A stretch of 64,000 nt of DNA from Posidonia oceanica (lineage: Eukaryota > Streptophyta > Magnoliopsida > Alismatales > Posidoniaceae). Shown one piece after another: positions 10,686-22,083 of this stretch (its first letter is position 1; each line of letters starts with the position of its first letter). Position numbers and translations under genes: made by a program. The notes below the pieces were generated by a model, which saw only the letters and a list, made by a program, of their open reading frames with translations, did no database searches and was not told where the DNA came from. The DNA lies in NCBI GenBank assembly GCA_037176725.1, contig JAZBRS010000057.1, positions 89,549,501-89,613,500 of the forward strand. The letters run 5' to 3'.

Positions 10686-13600
10686 TTAGACAGGCTTGAA
10701 TCAATTGGAACCCTTTGGTGGCTTCTGGATCCAAATCTAGGTCCAAACCTACACATTCCTTTTCATCCTTCTTTTCAAAACAAGCCCAAAATTAACCTAG
10801 AATTACACCCCTTTCCCAAGCCCGAAAATTGCCCAAAAACCATAGAAAAACTCACCATTCCCAACTTAGCAAACCTACCCAAAAACCCTCAAATTTTCAA
10901 ACCAAAACCACTTCCAAAAACCCTAGAAAACCTAGGCCAAACTACCCCTTTTCTACACCTCAAAACCCTTCCAAAACCAAACCCAAACCCTAGGTCCAAC
11001 ACTAGAGACCCTAGGCCACACACTCCCTAATTTTCATCTCTTTTCTAAACCCCTAACCCCTTCATTTCACCAAATTATCCTTTTCTCTCTCCTCTCTCTC
11101 TCCTGATTATCCCCCTCCTTTTCACTCCTTTCCCTCTCTTCTCCTTGCCTGGTTGTGGGCCCCCTTGTGCATCTATCTCTTCTGAATCTTATTTGTATTT
11201 TTATCTTATTTTTAGCATTTTCTTTAACTTTCAAAAAATTGTTTTCTTTCAACTTTTCCTTTTCCTCTTTACTTCTTCATTTCTCCTTTCCTTCTTCCTT
11301 TTTCTTTTCTTTTCCTCTCTTCTACTAAATCCCTAAAAAACCCTTAAAAACCTTTAAAACTCTGAAACAAATATGAAACAAACCAAAACCCTAAGAAAAA
11401 TAATTAAAAACATTAAACAAACAATTAAAGAACAAAAGCCTAACTAAATCTAACTAAAACTAAAAACTAAGAATGCAACTTAAAAAATGCAAAACAAACA
11501 AAAAGAAAATGCTGTAAAATCATGGAAAAACCCAAAATGTAATCAAAACAAGCAAAGTAAAAAAACCTACTAAGAACAATCAAAAAACAAATCCTAAAAG
11601 GAAAGAAAACAATTAAAAAATGCTAAGGCAAGTAATTAAGAAAAAAAACTTAACTTAACAATCCTAAAAAGAAACAATTTGAAAACCTAATTAAAAAGAA
11701 AAAACAAACAATCAAAAATCTAAAAACACTTAATTAAAAACTTAACAAGAAAACTTAACTAAAAAATATTAAAAGAACTTAACAAACAAAATTAAAAAAC
11801 AAATCAAAGAAGACTTGAGAAAAAAAGATTACAATCAAAAATCTAAAACTCACCCTAATTAATTTAAAAACAAACTTTAAAAAATCCTAATTAACATCCC
11901 AAATACTTAACAAGAAAAACATAATTAAAAAACAATTTAAAAAAATTAACAAACATTTAAACAAAATCAAAAACAATTTAAAGAAAAGAAAACCCTAAAA
12001 ACCCTAATCAAAACTAAAACTCTTCAATCCTAATTAACTAATAAAAAACAATCATTAAAAAACTTAATCAAAGTCCTAACTTAAAACACAACTATTCTAA
12101 AAACCTTTCCTATCCTTTTCTATTTTTATTTTTTTTTTATTTATTTTTATTTCTTTCCTCTTTCCCTTCTTCTTTTCCCTTCCTCCTTTTCCTCCTTTCT
12201 TTCTATTTTTCTTACTTTTTTTTTCTGGGCCCAGTCCGGCCCATTCTCCCCTCCACCTCTCCCTCTTCCCTTCTTTCTTTTCTTTTTTTCTTTTATTTCT
12301 TTCCATCGCATAGCAGGGCCCGGCCCACGCCCTTCTTCCTCCTCTTCCCTCCTTATTATTATTCTTCTTCTTCCTTAGATTTCTCCCGCTCCAGCAACTC
12401 CCCTATCCTCCTCTTTGAAATTCAATTCCTCCTTCCCTCCCGATCACCATCAGCTCCAGTTCATCTCCACCTCTCTCGTGTCTTAGCAGCTTCTCTAGGG
12501 CAATTAATGCCCGTTGCCTCTGTTGTCCTCGCTGCTGCCAGCTACTGCTCCCGCCGGTGGAAGTTTGAATTCCACTGCGCGCTTCACTCCTTGATCCAGC
12601 CTTGATAAAAACCTCAGCTCTTCTCCTCCTTCCATCGCCTTTTTTGTCTTCCAGAGAGAGTGAGAGAATCCAGAGCAGAGAGCACCCAAAACTCCCTCCC
12701 TCTTCCACTGAAATCCAGCCCTCTTCTTCTTCTTCCTTTTCACCCAAACCAGAGCACCCAACTCCCTTCAATCCACCTCCAATTTCCTCCCCAAATCCAC
12801 CCAGACCACCACCATTACAGCCACCCATTCCACGACCAAATCCACTCTGCATCCACCTCTCAATTCACCCAAATCCAAGCCAGAACCCATCACCCCCTTC
12901 CTCCAGAATTCCCTCCCATTCCGTTCACAGAATCCCTCCAAACTTCACCCAAAAACTCACCTGAACTCCACCTTCCAGACCCACCAAGCCATTAGCCTTC
13001 ATCTCCCCCACAGGCCAAGACCTCCACAACAAACACTTGCGACCACTTCACCAGAAAATCACCTAGCAACCCAATCTCCCTCTCCAGGCCTCCATCAGCC
13101 CTCCTGAGCATCCAGAAACACTCACCTACTATCCAGCAAGCCGTCGGTACCCTCCGGTTGATCCAGAAGGTAGCAGACACCTTCACCCACCTCCAGCTGC
13201 TTCTTGAGCACCCACTGGAGCCAAATCCTGCTCCAGCCTTCGAAGCTTCGCTCCGAACGTCCAGAAAGCACCAGAGTACTCCACTGATCCGTTCCCACCG
13301 CTCCCGGGCCGACGACGACGTCTGCAACCTCCGGACGACCTCCACCGGCAAGCTCTGAATCACCTGACGTCGGGGGGACGACCCAGCCTGCAAAAAAGGT
13401 GCCACTCCTTCCCTGTAGCTTAATTTTCTCCCTCTCGTGCTTTTCCAGCCATTAGATTAGGCTTTCTCCCCCTCCTCTGCTGAGTCGTTGCCGCAACTTC
13501 TTCGTCTTCTCTAGCGAGTCCGCGACTGGAAACGCCGCTCCATGAGCAGAACCAGCTTCCGTCGATCCCCCGCGAACCGCACGGTTAGCAGCAACACTCC

Positions 13601-16462
13601 AGTAGCCTCAAAATGCCCCATCGACGCGTCGATTGCCTGCTTCACCTCCGAGCGGGTCTGTAGAGCTCCGTCCAGCTCTCCGGCCTGCTGCAGGCAGCAC
13701 CAAGCCACGCCGACGCTGCTCCGATGTCCGCCAGCCTCTGGTGAAGCTCACCTGCCTCTCTGCTCCGCATCAACCTCCCTTCTCCGGCGTCCATGGCCAC
13801 TGGTAGCTTTTGCTACAGTGTCCATGGCCGCTGGCTTTTAACTGTAGCTTTATTTTTCCTTTGCTTAGATAATTTGCCATAAATTGCTTTTCTAGCTTCT
13901 GTTTTTAGTTTATTACATTCCAGTCCAGCCATCGTTTATGATTCATTTAATTTCGAATTTAAATCTTATTAAATTGCATGAAAAACATAAAAAACTGTCT
14001 AATTGCATGTTAGTCCTCCTGTTGTGTTTTCTTTTTAAGTTTATTTTAGTTCAGGCCCTGTAGTTTCTTATTTTTGCACTTCAGTCCTTTAGTTGTTAAT
14101 CTGATTTAATATTCCAATTTTACCTTAGTAAATTGTATTTTTAAATCCTGTCTCTTCCTCTATTTGCATTTTAGTCCTCTGATCTGTTGATTATGCATTT
14201 ATTTTTCATCTTTTCTTACTGCATTGCATTATTTTCCCCATGCATTTTAATTTTTACACATAAGTCCTTCATCTGCTTGCACAACATCTGTTTTTAACTT
14301 TTTTTACTTATAAAATTGCATTTTAGACCCTGCATATTTAAAAATTGCACATAGGTCTTCTGTTTGGATTCACAGCCCATCTAAAATCACTTTTTTTGCT
14401 TACAAAATTGCATTTCAACCCCTGCATGTTTCAAAATTGCATGTTAATCCTCCACATGATTTCAAAACTTATCTAAATGCATGTTTACCTTATTAAATTG
14501 CATTTTAAACCCTGCATTTTGTAAAATTGGACTCAGACCCTCAAGTTTTCAAAAATCTTGCATATAAGCCCCTAATTTTTCAAAATCTTTGCATTTAGGT
14601 CCCACTTTTTTCAAAACTTGCACATAAGCTCCCAAGTTTTCTGAAAAGTCATTCTTAGGTCCTTTTCTTGCATACCTGCATGCATTGCACTCATGCATCT
14701 TTGCATTTGACATTCTTGTACACACTTAAGCACACTTAGCTCCCATTTACATGGGAGGATCTGTTTTGCACATCCCTAGGACCTCCAATACACCTTGATC
14801 CATTCTTCTCCCCTGTTCTGGCCCCTTTGCCTTGAAGCTGGGATGTCTTTTGATCTGGCTGTCGGATCTTCTCAACTAAGCTACCTGGATGACCCTGGCG
14901 TAGCGCTCTTCCACATGGACCAAGCATTTCTCAGATCAGGCTTCAGATTTCCAAGGTAAGTCCTTCTGAACCCCTGCACAGCATTCATTTGCACACCATT
15001 TGCATTGCGTGCATGGTTTTTGCTTTCTGTTTCCTCGAGCATGTAGATTAGGACTCCCTCTTCTTATCTATCAACTCTGTTTCCCCTTTTCGCGTACTCT
15101 CAATGCCTTGTGTTGTGTTTTCCCTGGATTCACTACTAATTACGACTTTCTTCCTCCTTTTCCATGATCCGATTGCATTGCGAGCTTTTGGCAGCGTGCG
15201 AGACATATCGTGGGACACTTTGGTGGGAAATAGTCACAAGACAGTGGTAATCCCTCCGCTTGCTTCCTTTCCCCTTTGTAGGTCTTCACACCTATATTGC
15301 GTGGTCTCTAAGCGGCGCTTGTTCTTATACTAGCATCGTTTACCTCTCCTTTGCTTCTCCTGCTCTTCCTCTTTGCATCTGCATTCCCATGGCTTTATCG
15401 ATGTTTTATTTCGCTTGCTTTGACACCGTTTCGCGTGCCTGCTTTTCTTTTGGCATCGTTTTGCGTGCTCGCTCTGTCTTTGGCACTGTTTTCGCGTGCC
15501 CGCTTTGCTTTCTTGCACCGTCTCGCGTGCCACTTCTGTTTCTCACACCGTTTTGCGTGCGTGTTTTGCTTTCTTGCACTGTTTTGCGTGCTGGCTTTGT
15601 TTTCTCGCACTGTTTTGCGTGCGTGTTTTGCTTTCTTGCACCGTTTTATATGCTGGCTTTGTTTTCTACATCGTTTTGCGTGCTGGCTTTGTTTTCTGCA
15701 CCGTTTCGCGTGCCACTCTTGTTTTCTTGCACCGTTTTGCGTGCTGCTCTCATTTCTCGCTTTGTTTTGCGTGTTTTATGCTGTTTTCTCTTGCATGCCG
15801 CTCGCATTACTTGGTTTTACCATCGTTTTGCTTTTTCGCTCACATTTGCATATAGGGTAGTGATGCTTACTGCCTGGAGTTCTCACGAGCCAGGTCTCGA
15901 CCGGTTCGGAACATAGACAGCGTTGCTGAGCACTTAGACTACATGTTTACTTTCTTGCATTGCATCCCATCACTTAGAGCACACCTTTGAGCACTCATTC
16001 AGGCATTCATTGGCATTTAGGCATTCAAACCTGCATTTCGCTGCATATGCGAGCGTAAGCCTAAAAAGACTAATTCTCGGGCGTGTCGGGGGTGCCTAAC
16101 ACCTTCCCCGCACGTAACAGGAGTCATTGCCCAGTCTTTTGGCCTGCAATGACCATATTGCCCTTATCCTAGGCATGAGTCATATCATTTGCATTTGTTT
16201 TCCTTTGCATTGCATCCTTTGCTTGGTTTTGCGTGTTAATTCACGCATTTCCCCCGATTTTCCTTGTCTCTCGATAATAGACAGGGTGGCGACTCTGAAT
16301 TGTCTTATCTTCTTCTTTTCTTATCTTTTCTCCTCTGTTTTAAGTGTTTTCGAGTTGAGCCCTCCTCCTCGGACATAGCCGCTTATAGTGAGCCTGATTC
16401 CGATCGGTGCACGCGTGCTTTTGGCAGTGTGCATGGACGATCTGAACACTGGGATTACTACA
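10672..16462 (+). mobile_element. 3' LTR L2 of element A (5.79 kb)
   Basis: The LTR starts directly after the polypurine tract as TATTGACACC (TA where the solo LTRs have TG) and ends GGGATTACTACA. The order of composition blocks matches LTR L1. Landmarks: splice-donor-like AG/GTAAGT at 14954-14961, minisatellite 15425-15770, conserved core 16088-16127, primer-binding-site-like TGGCGACTCT at 16287-16296. By eye it is clearly diverged from LTR L5, so it is a separate and older lineage. Confidence 0.85.
15425..15770 (+). repeat. 30-bp minisatellite in LTR L2, about 11 units
   Basis: Same array as in L1 but shorter and more diverged: GCACCGTTTTGCGTGC words every 28-30 bp. Confidence 0.85.
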
Positions 16463-17701
16463 GTATCACGACATTAAGGCATTCCTAGAATCCGACAGCC
16501 TTCCGTCTAGCACTTCAATAGTAGACAGAAAGACCTTGGCGCGTCTAGCATCAAAGTACGTGCTAGGAGCAGGTGTCTCTATAGAAGGTCCTACAACTAG
16601 ATGCTCCTGCACTATGTGGACAAGAAAGAGGTTGACACACTGATGCTTCAAGTCCTTGCAGGGACATGCGGCCTGCACATGAACGGTGTGCTATTAGCCA
16701 AGAAGATAATGTTGCAAGGCTACTTCTGGTCGACCATGGAGGCAGACTGTTGCCATTTTGTCTGCAGATGCCACAACTATCAGATCCATGGGAACTTCAT
16801 CCATGCTCCCCCGCAGCAGCTGCATAGCATGTTGTCGCCTTGGCCCTTCTCAACCTAGCGGATTGATGTCATTGACGCCATACATCCGGCCGCCTCGAAT
16901 GGTCATTGATTTATCATGGTGGCCATCGACTACTTCACCAAGTTGGTGGAAGCAGCATCATACAAGACCGTCACTGCCGCAGCTACAGAAAAATTCATCA
17001 GGAATAACATCATTGCCCAGTACGGGGTCTCGCACACCATTATCTCTGATAACGGTAGGAATTTCATAGCCCAGAGGATCGAGGACTACCTCCAAAGCTT
17101 CAAGATCAAGCATCACCAATCCTCATCTTATCGGCCGTAGATGAATAGCGCAGTCGAGTTAGCCAACAAGAATCTTGTAAAGATCCTGAAGAAGATGGCA
17201 GAGACTCACAAAGACTGGCACAACAAGCTCCCATAAGAATTATGGGCATACAGAACATCAGTCCGGACCTCCATAGGAGCAACTCCGTACTCGTTGGCAT
17301 ATGGCATGGCGGCAGTTCTACCAATCGAGCTAGAAATCCCCTCACTCCGGATCCTAAAGGAGGCAGGAATAGAAGAGGCAGAATGGGTCGAAGACCACTG
17401 CATGCAGTTGAACTTGATTGATGAGCACAGACTGCAGGCCATGCATCATGGGCAATGCTATCAAAGGCGAGTAGCCAGAGCATACTAGAAGAAGGTCAGG
17501 CCCAGGAGCTTTCAACCAGGAGATTTGGTCCTGCGAGCCATTCATCTCCCAGACAGTTGCGGCAAGTTCAGGCCAAATTGGCGTGGCCCCTTTGTGATCA
17601 AATGAGTCTTCTCAGGTGGCGTAGTAGTCCTTGAGGACATGGACTAGATCGAGCAGTCGAAGCCAGTCAACTCCTGCTAACTGAAGAAATACTACCAGTA
17701 G
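16463..17701 (+). pseudogene. Integrase (3' end of pol) of element B, decayed
   Basis: It would catalyse insertion of element cDNA. The first 100 bases read as the RNase H-integrase linker in another frame; an indel near 16565 shifts to the main frame. Then come a zinc-binding domain in which one His is Leu and one Cys is Tyr (the HHCC site is broken), and a core with Asp at 16865-16867, Asp at 17048-17050 in ISDNGRNF and Glu at 17156-17158, 35 residues later (DD35E intact). A GPF/Y-type motif WRGPFVIK lies at 17576-17602. In-frame stops: TAG 16598, 16856, 17138, 17486, 17645; TGA 16907, 17603; TAA 17234, 17678. The TAG at 17699 may be the true end. The interruption on the left is element A. 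Confidence 0.9.
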
Positions 17702-20039
17702 ACCGGAGCTGCATCCTTGCACTGCAGAGTCTTCGCTTGCATCTCATGCACCCACCACCAATCATGCATTTAAACTCTCTATTGCTTACAATCTCCACCA
17801 TTTCTAGCACTTCTAAAGCATACATTAGCAGCATCCACCCGCATTGCATCCAAGAAAAGAGAGAAGAAAAAAAAGACATCATCACCATGCATTACAATCA
17901 TAACCCGATGACGAAAATCAAAAGAGCTTGCCCGCTTTGGAAGGAGTTCGTCTCACATCACCTGACACTACCTAGATGTCCTAACCAGTGAGGGAGCCAC
18001 TGCATGCAGAACAGACAAAGTGTCCAAACCCCCTAGGACCTACACCTCCAGAGGGAGATAAAATGCTAGGGTGTGAGTGAGAGTGCGAGCGAAAAAATAT
18101 ATCTACGCATGGGCATAAAAGAAATAGGGAGACAGAAGGTGAAGATAGAAGTTTGCCCTAGAGTTAGAGGCAAGCAGATAGCCTTATCCCTCCAATTTGC
18201 TTTGGAGAGGAGTCAAAGCGAGCGCTTGGGAAGCCTACATGCCTACCAGGATTAGCCAACCCCTCCGCGCAGCAGCAGCTCCCCAGCACTAGACCAAGCG
18301 CCTATTACCTCCGAGCCGGGGATAAGGCAAACTTGCACGCCTATGAGGGAGCAAAGGAAGAATGAGAAGCCAAAAGAGTAGGTGTGAGTCCTAGAGAGTT
18401 TGGCACGAAGCCTGTTCCTACCACACCACTACGTAAATACCCGTTCCAAGCAATACCGCCCATTCCGGAGTGCCACCAACAGTTAGGAATCTAGGTAGAG
18501 TCTGGTGAGTCAGAGACTGCTCCTCTCCTTCATAGTAGGCATTGAAAGCATTCCATATGCTGAGGGCAACAAAACTGCATAAATCATTCATGCATATACA
18601 ACATTAATCATCCCTCTCAGCACCCCCCCTCCGGCTCTGCAAGGCCTCGCACGACATTGGGATAGTACTCCACCAGAGGAAGGTTGGCCACCTTCGGACC
18701 GAAGCATCAACCCAGAGTTCCTACTAAAGCCTACTCGTCCGCCCCTTGACCAGAGCATAGGCACAAGTCCTCGAGCAGATCACCATTGCCTGCATAGCAG
18801 ATCAAGGCAGCATCAAGCAGCCATGGGATGATTAGTCATTTCAAAGGCAAAGGGACGATACTGGCACAGAGGAATCCCTCAGGGACCATCAAACGTGCAT
18901 CACCAGCACCTGGCAAAGCACATCCAGGGTTTAAAATGCAATTTACCAGTAAATTTGCAGTCATGCCCCAGCTTTTGCAGGCCAGCACCAATGCCCCTCA
19001 GATTGATAGAAATTATGGTTAGCTCCCTAGGTCTGATGACATTGCCATAGAAAACCCCTCAAGGCAGCAGATTTGCTCCGGCACCCCTACGATTTTACAA
19101 AATCCCAAACGGACCCCTAACTTTCGTAGAATGTCGGAATTATTCCCCATGCCCAATCATGCCTATCACAGAGACAACGAACATTACCCCAGCACTTGCC
19201 ACACCGCAAACGCCCCAGGACGGGCAGTAGAGCAGTAAAATCTAGTAGAATTGGAAAACTTGCCACAAGTCAAGAAGCTGCAAGTTAGTCCCCAACTTTT
19301 GCAGAAACATCAGATCTACCCCAAACTCGGACAAAACCGCAGTAGAGCCCTTGGAGTCACGAGGAAGCCTCCATAGACCAATGGCTAGTCAGAAATAGCT
19401 GGCAGAGATCACAATGTGGGAAAAATCGTAGAGAAACCCCTGCAGTTTATCAGAATGTCAGAACTTCCCCAGATTGGCGCCGGAACCACCCAAGAGGTTT
19501 CCAAGAAGAGAACTCAATTGCAGCATCCATCGGTTGCCCACGGGTTAGGGAGAATCATTGTGTACCTCAGTTTGGGGAATTTGCATCAATGCCCCTACCT
19601 CTTCGCGAAACTACGGAATGCACGCTGCAGCACTCTACACGGTCGCCAGCACACTTGTACAATGCCCCTCAGCTTGATGCATCCTTCAGAACTTTCCATG
19701 AACAGGCAGAAGCACCACTGGCACTGCAGTAGCGTAAATTGCAGTGGCACCATTTATGGTTCGACAAACTACAGATGCACCCCTATCAAAGCAGTGGCAA
19801 CCCCCAGAATAGTAGGCAAGCTAGGGAAGCCAAGCAGAAGGCCGCAGCACCGTAGCAAGACAGCAGTATTAGCATGAGCCGTGCAGAGTTTATGCCCAGC
19901 AGAGTCAAGTCAAGCACGCAGCATGGCGATAGCCAGTCAACCAACTGCAAAATCATAGAAGACAACAATTCAGCCTCGGCACGTGGTAGAGCAATAGATA
20001 CCCTTCACGTCCGAACAGGTGTGACGTCCAACCTACTTT
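17702..20039 (+). other. Spacer downstream of integrase in element B
   Basis: No gene recognised. Segment 18420-18620 matches the first 190 bases of the window (element A). From about 18830 to 19800 the sequence consists of degenerate repeats around words like TTTGCAG..ATGCCCC and ACCCCTAACTTT..AGAATGTC, reminiscent of the T-rich LTR repeats but on a purine/pyrimidine-balanced background. ORFs here have no recognisable similarity. Confidence 0.5.
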
Positions 20040-21015
20040 CGAGTTTATCTTCACTTTCGACTTCGCTTTAGGCGAACGAAGTTTGGCTTGTTTCCTCGCT
20101 CCAGGTGGACGAGGACAAGTTTTGCTTTCCTTCGACTTCGCTTTGGGCGGACAAAGTTCTACTTGTTTCCTCACTCTGGGTAGACGAGGACAAGTCTTGC
20201 TTTCCTTCGACTTCGCTCTGGACGGACAAAGTCCTGCTTGTTTCCTTGCTCCGGGTGGACGAGGACAAGTTTTGCTTTCTTTCGACTTCGCACCAGGCGG
20301 ACGAAGTCCTGCTTGTTTCCTCACTCCAAGCGGACAAGGACAAGTTCTGCTTTCTTTCGACATCGCTCCGGGCGGACGAAGTCTAGCTTGTTTCCTCTCC
20401 AGGCAGATGAGGACAAGTCTTGCTTTCCTTCGACTTCGCTCTAGGTAGACGAAGTTTGGCTTGTTTCCTCGCTCCAGGCGAAGGAGGACAAGTCTTGCTT
20501 TCCTTCGACTTCACACCAGGCAGATGAAGTCTGGCTTGTTTCCTCGCTCCGGGCGGACGAGGACAAGTCTTGCTTTCCTTCAACTTTGCTTTGGGCGGAT
20601 GAAGTCTTGCTTGTTTCCTTGCTCCGGGCAGACGAGGACAAGTCTTGCTTTCTTTCTACTTCGCTTTGAGCGGATGAAGTCCTGCTTGTTTCCCCACTCT
20701 GGGAGGACGAGGGCAAGTGTTGCTTCTTTCAACTTCAATCCGAGCGGACGAAGTCCTGCTTGTTTCCTCACTCTGGGTGGACGAGGATAGGTGTCACCCT
20801 CTTTCAACTTCGCTCCAGGTAGACGAAGTCCTACTTGCTTCCTCTCCTGCGACTTCGCTCCGGGTGGACAAGGACAAGCCTTACCTCTCCTGCGACTTCG
20901 CTCTGGGTGGACGAAGTCCTACTTGCTTGCTTCCTCGTTTTGTGCGAACGAGGACAAGCTAGCCTCGTTTCTCACGACTTCGCTCCAGCCGGACGAAGTC
21001 CCGCATGCCTTGGTT
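20040..21015 (+). repeat. 75-bp tandem array of near-perfect hairpins, element B
   Basis: About twelve units of roughly 75 bp, each made of two half-units that fold on themselves. In the first type CTTGT (20535-20539), CCTCG (20542-20546) and TCCG (20548-20551) pair with CGGA (20554-20557), CGAGG (20558-20562) and ACAAG (20563-20567): 14 pairs in 33 bases with two small bulges. In the second type GACTTCG (20284-20290) pairs with CGAAGTC (20302-20308). Open frames on both strands are by-products of the repeat. Confidence 0.9.
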
Positions 21016-21600
21016 CCTTGTGCCATGCAGACAAAGACTAGTGTGCCCTGCTTTCTGTTCGGGCTAGTAGCCCTAACTGCCCAGATGACATCTGTCATGC
21101 TGTCTTGCTCCTCGATCGATCAGCTCGATAACTTGCCATGCTCTAACCCCCTTTTCGGTGCCAGGAGCGCTTCTACTGCCCCCTGGTATCATCCTTCTGA
21201 TACTAGGGGCATCTTTTGCTGCCCTAGGTATCTTGTCCTTCTTTTCTTGTGCTGGCATCCCTAATTGCTTGGATGACATCCGTCAAATGCCTGCTTGGGC
21301 TGGCAGCCCTAACTGCTTGGATGACATCTGTCAAATGTCTGCTCGGGCTGGCAGCCCTAACTACCTAGATGACACCCGTCACATTGTCCGGCTTTCCCTC
21401 GATTCCAGGAGCGTTTCTGCTGCCCCTTGGTATCATTATCCTGATACTAGGGGCATCTTTTTCACTGTCTTGGGTATCATGCCCTTCTTTTGCTCAGGCT
21501 GGTACCCCTAACTACCCAGACAACATCCGTCATAGTGGCAGGCATTCTTGATTTCTGTGGACTGATAGCCCGAACTATCCGGTGATGAGCCCGACAGCTC
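21016..21600 (+). repeat. Second repeat block of the 3' UTR of element B
   Basis: Units with GGGCTAGTAGCCC-like palindromes (21061-21073), GATGACATCTGTCA (TGACA/TGTCA arms) and GGTATCA..TGATACT appear three to four times. The same three unit types recur in A and D. Confidence 0.8.
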
Positions 21601-22007
21601 ATCACGCCCCTCATCATTGCATAGCTTTTTTGGTTGCATGTCAATCCATCCTATCTCACTCCGGCATCCAACATCGCGCCAGTATCGCATGTTAGACAGT
21701 TGCATTTAACATAGTGCACCTTGCATGTGTCCCCAGCAAAGCATCAACATACACCAGCATCAACATCGCTTAGAGCCGTGCAGAGCTCAACGTGTAGCGC
21801 ACAGCACTAGCATCATCACAACATGCAACATTAGCATCGCACGAACCCGCACACCCCTAGCGGAGTTCAGTGCTCATGGAGCATTAGCGTAAACATCACA
21901 TCAACATCAGCATCCACACATGCATTGCGGCGATGAGTCATGACTTCCGATGCATTCGTCGGATAAGTGGCTCACGCCAACAGCTAACTCTCCCACCAAT
22001 TGCAAGC
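21601..22007 (+). other. Pre-polypurine spacer of element B
   Basis: Non-coding, CAT/CAG/ACAT-rich, then a stretch from about 21925 conserved with 10530 in A, 43790 in D and 57560 (minus) in F. Confidence 0.6.
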
Positions 22008-22083
22008 GGGGTGTCCTGTCAGCCCTGAGCAACGGCCTTCGTTCCCTTGTCCTCGCTCAAGGAGGGCCATCTATAGACACCCC
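22008..22083 (+). promoter_or_regulatory. Polypurine tract with inverted repeats, element B
   Basis: GGGGTGTC (22008-22015) pairs with GACACCCC (22076-22083) inside the LTR. The inner CCCTGAGC/GCTCAAGG stem has a single mismatch. The purine tract AAGGAGGG lies between them, directly before the LTR. Confidence 0.7.

Larger units (their letters stand above)
1..16462 (+). mobile_element. Element A: 3' part of a Tat/Ogre-like LTR retrotransposon
   Basis: The stretch runs from sequence that normally follows integrase, through an extra ORF and a repeat-rich 3' UTR, to a polypurine tract and a 5.8 kb LTR ending GGGATTACTACA at 16462. Bases 1-190 match 18420-18620 of element B, where the same segment lies about 700 bp after the integrase, so A's pol should lie just left of the window. 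The LTR end abuts an integrase-region coding sequence of element B, so A is inserted in B; the base run GTATC at 16463 would be one half of its target duplication, but the other half is outside the window. A solo LTR (2577-8530) interrupts the 3' UTR. Assignment to Tat/Ogre rests on LTR ends, the polypurine region and the DUF7745-like ORF. Confidence 0.8.

Noticed and set aside
20083..20790. Several 90-136 codon repeat ORFs on both strands
   Set aside because: By-products of the 75-bp hairpin array in the 3' UTR of element B.
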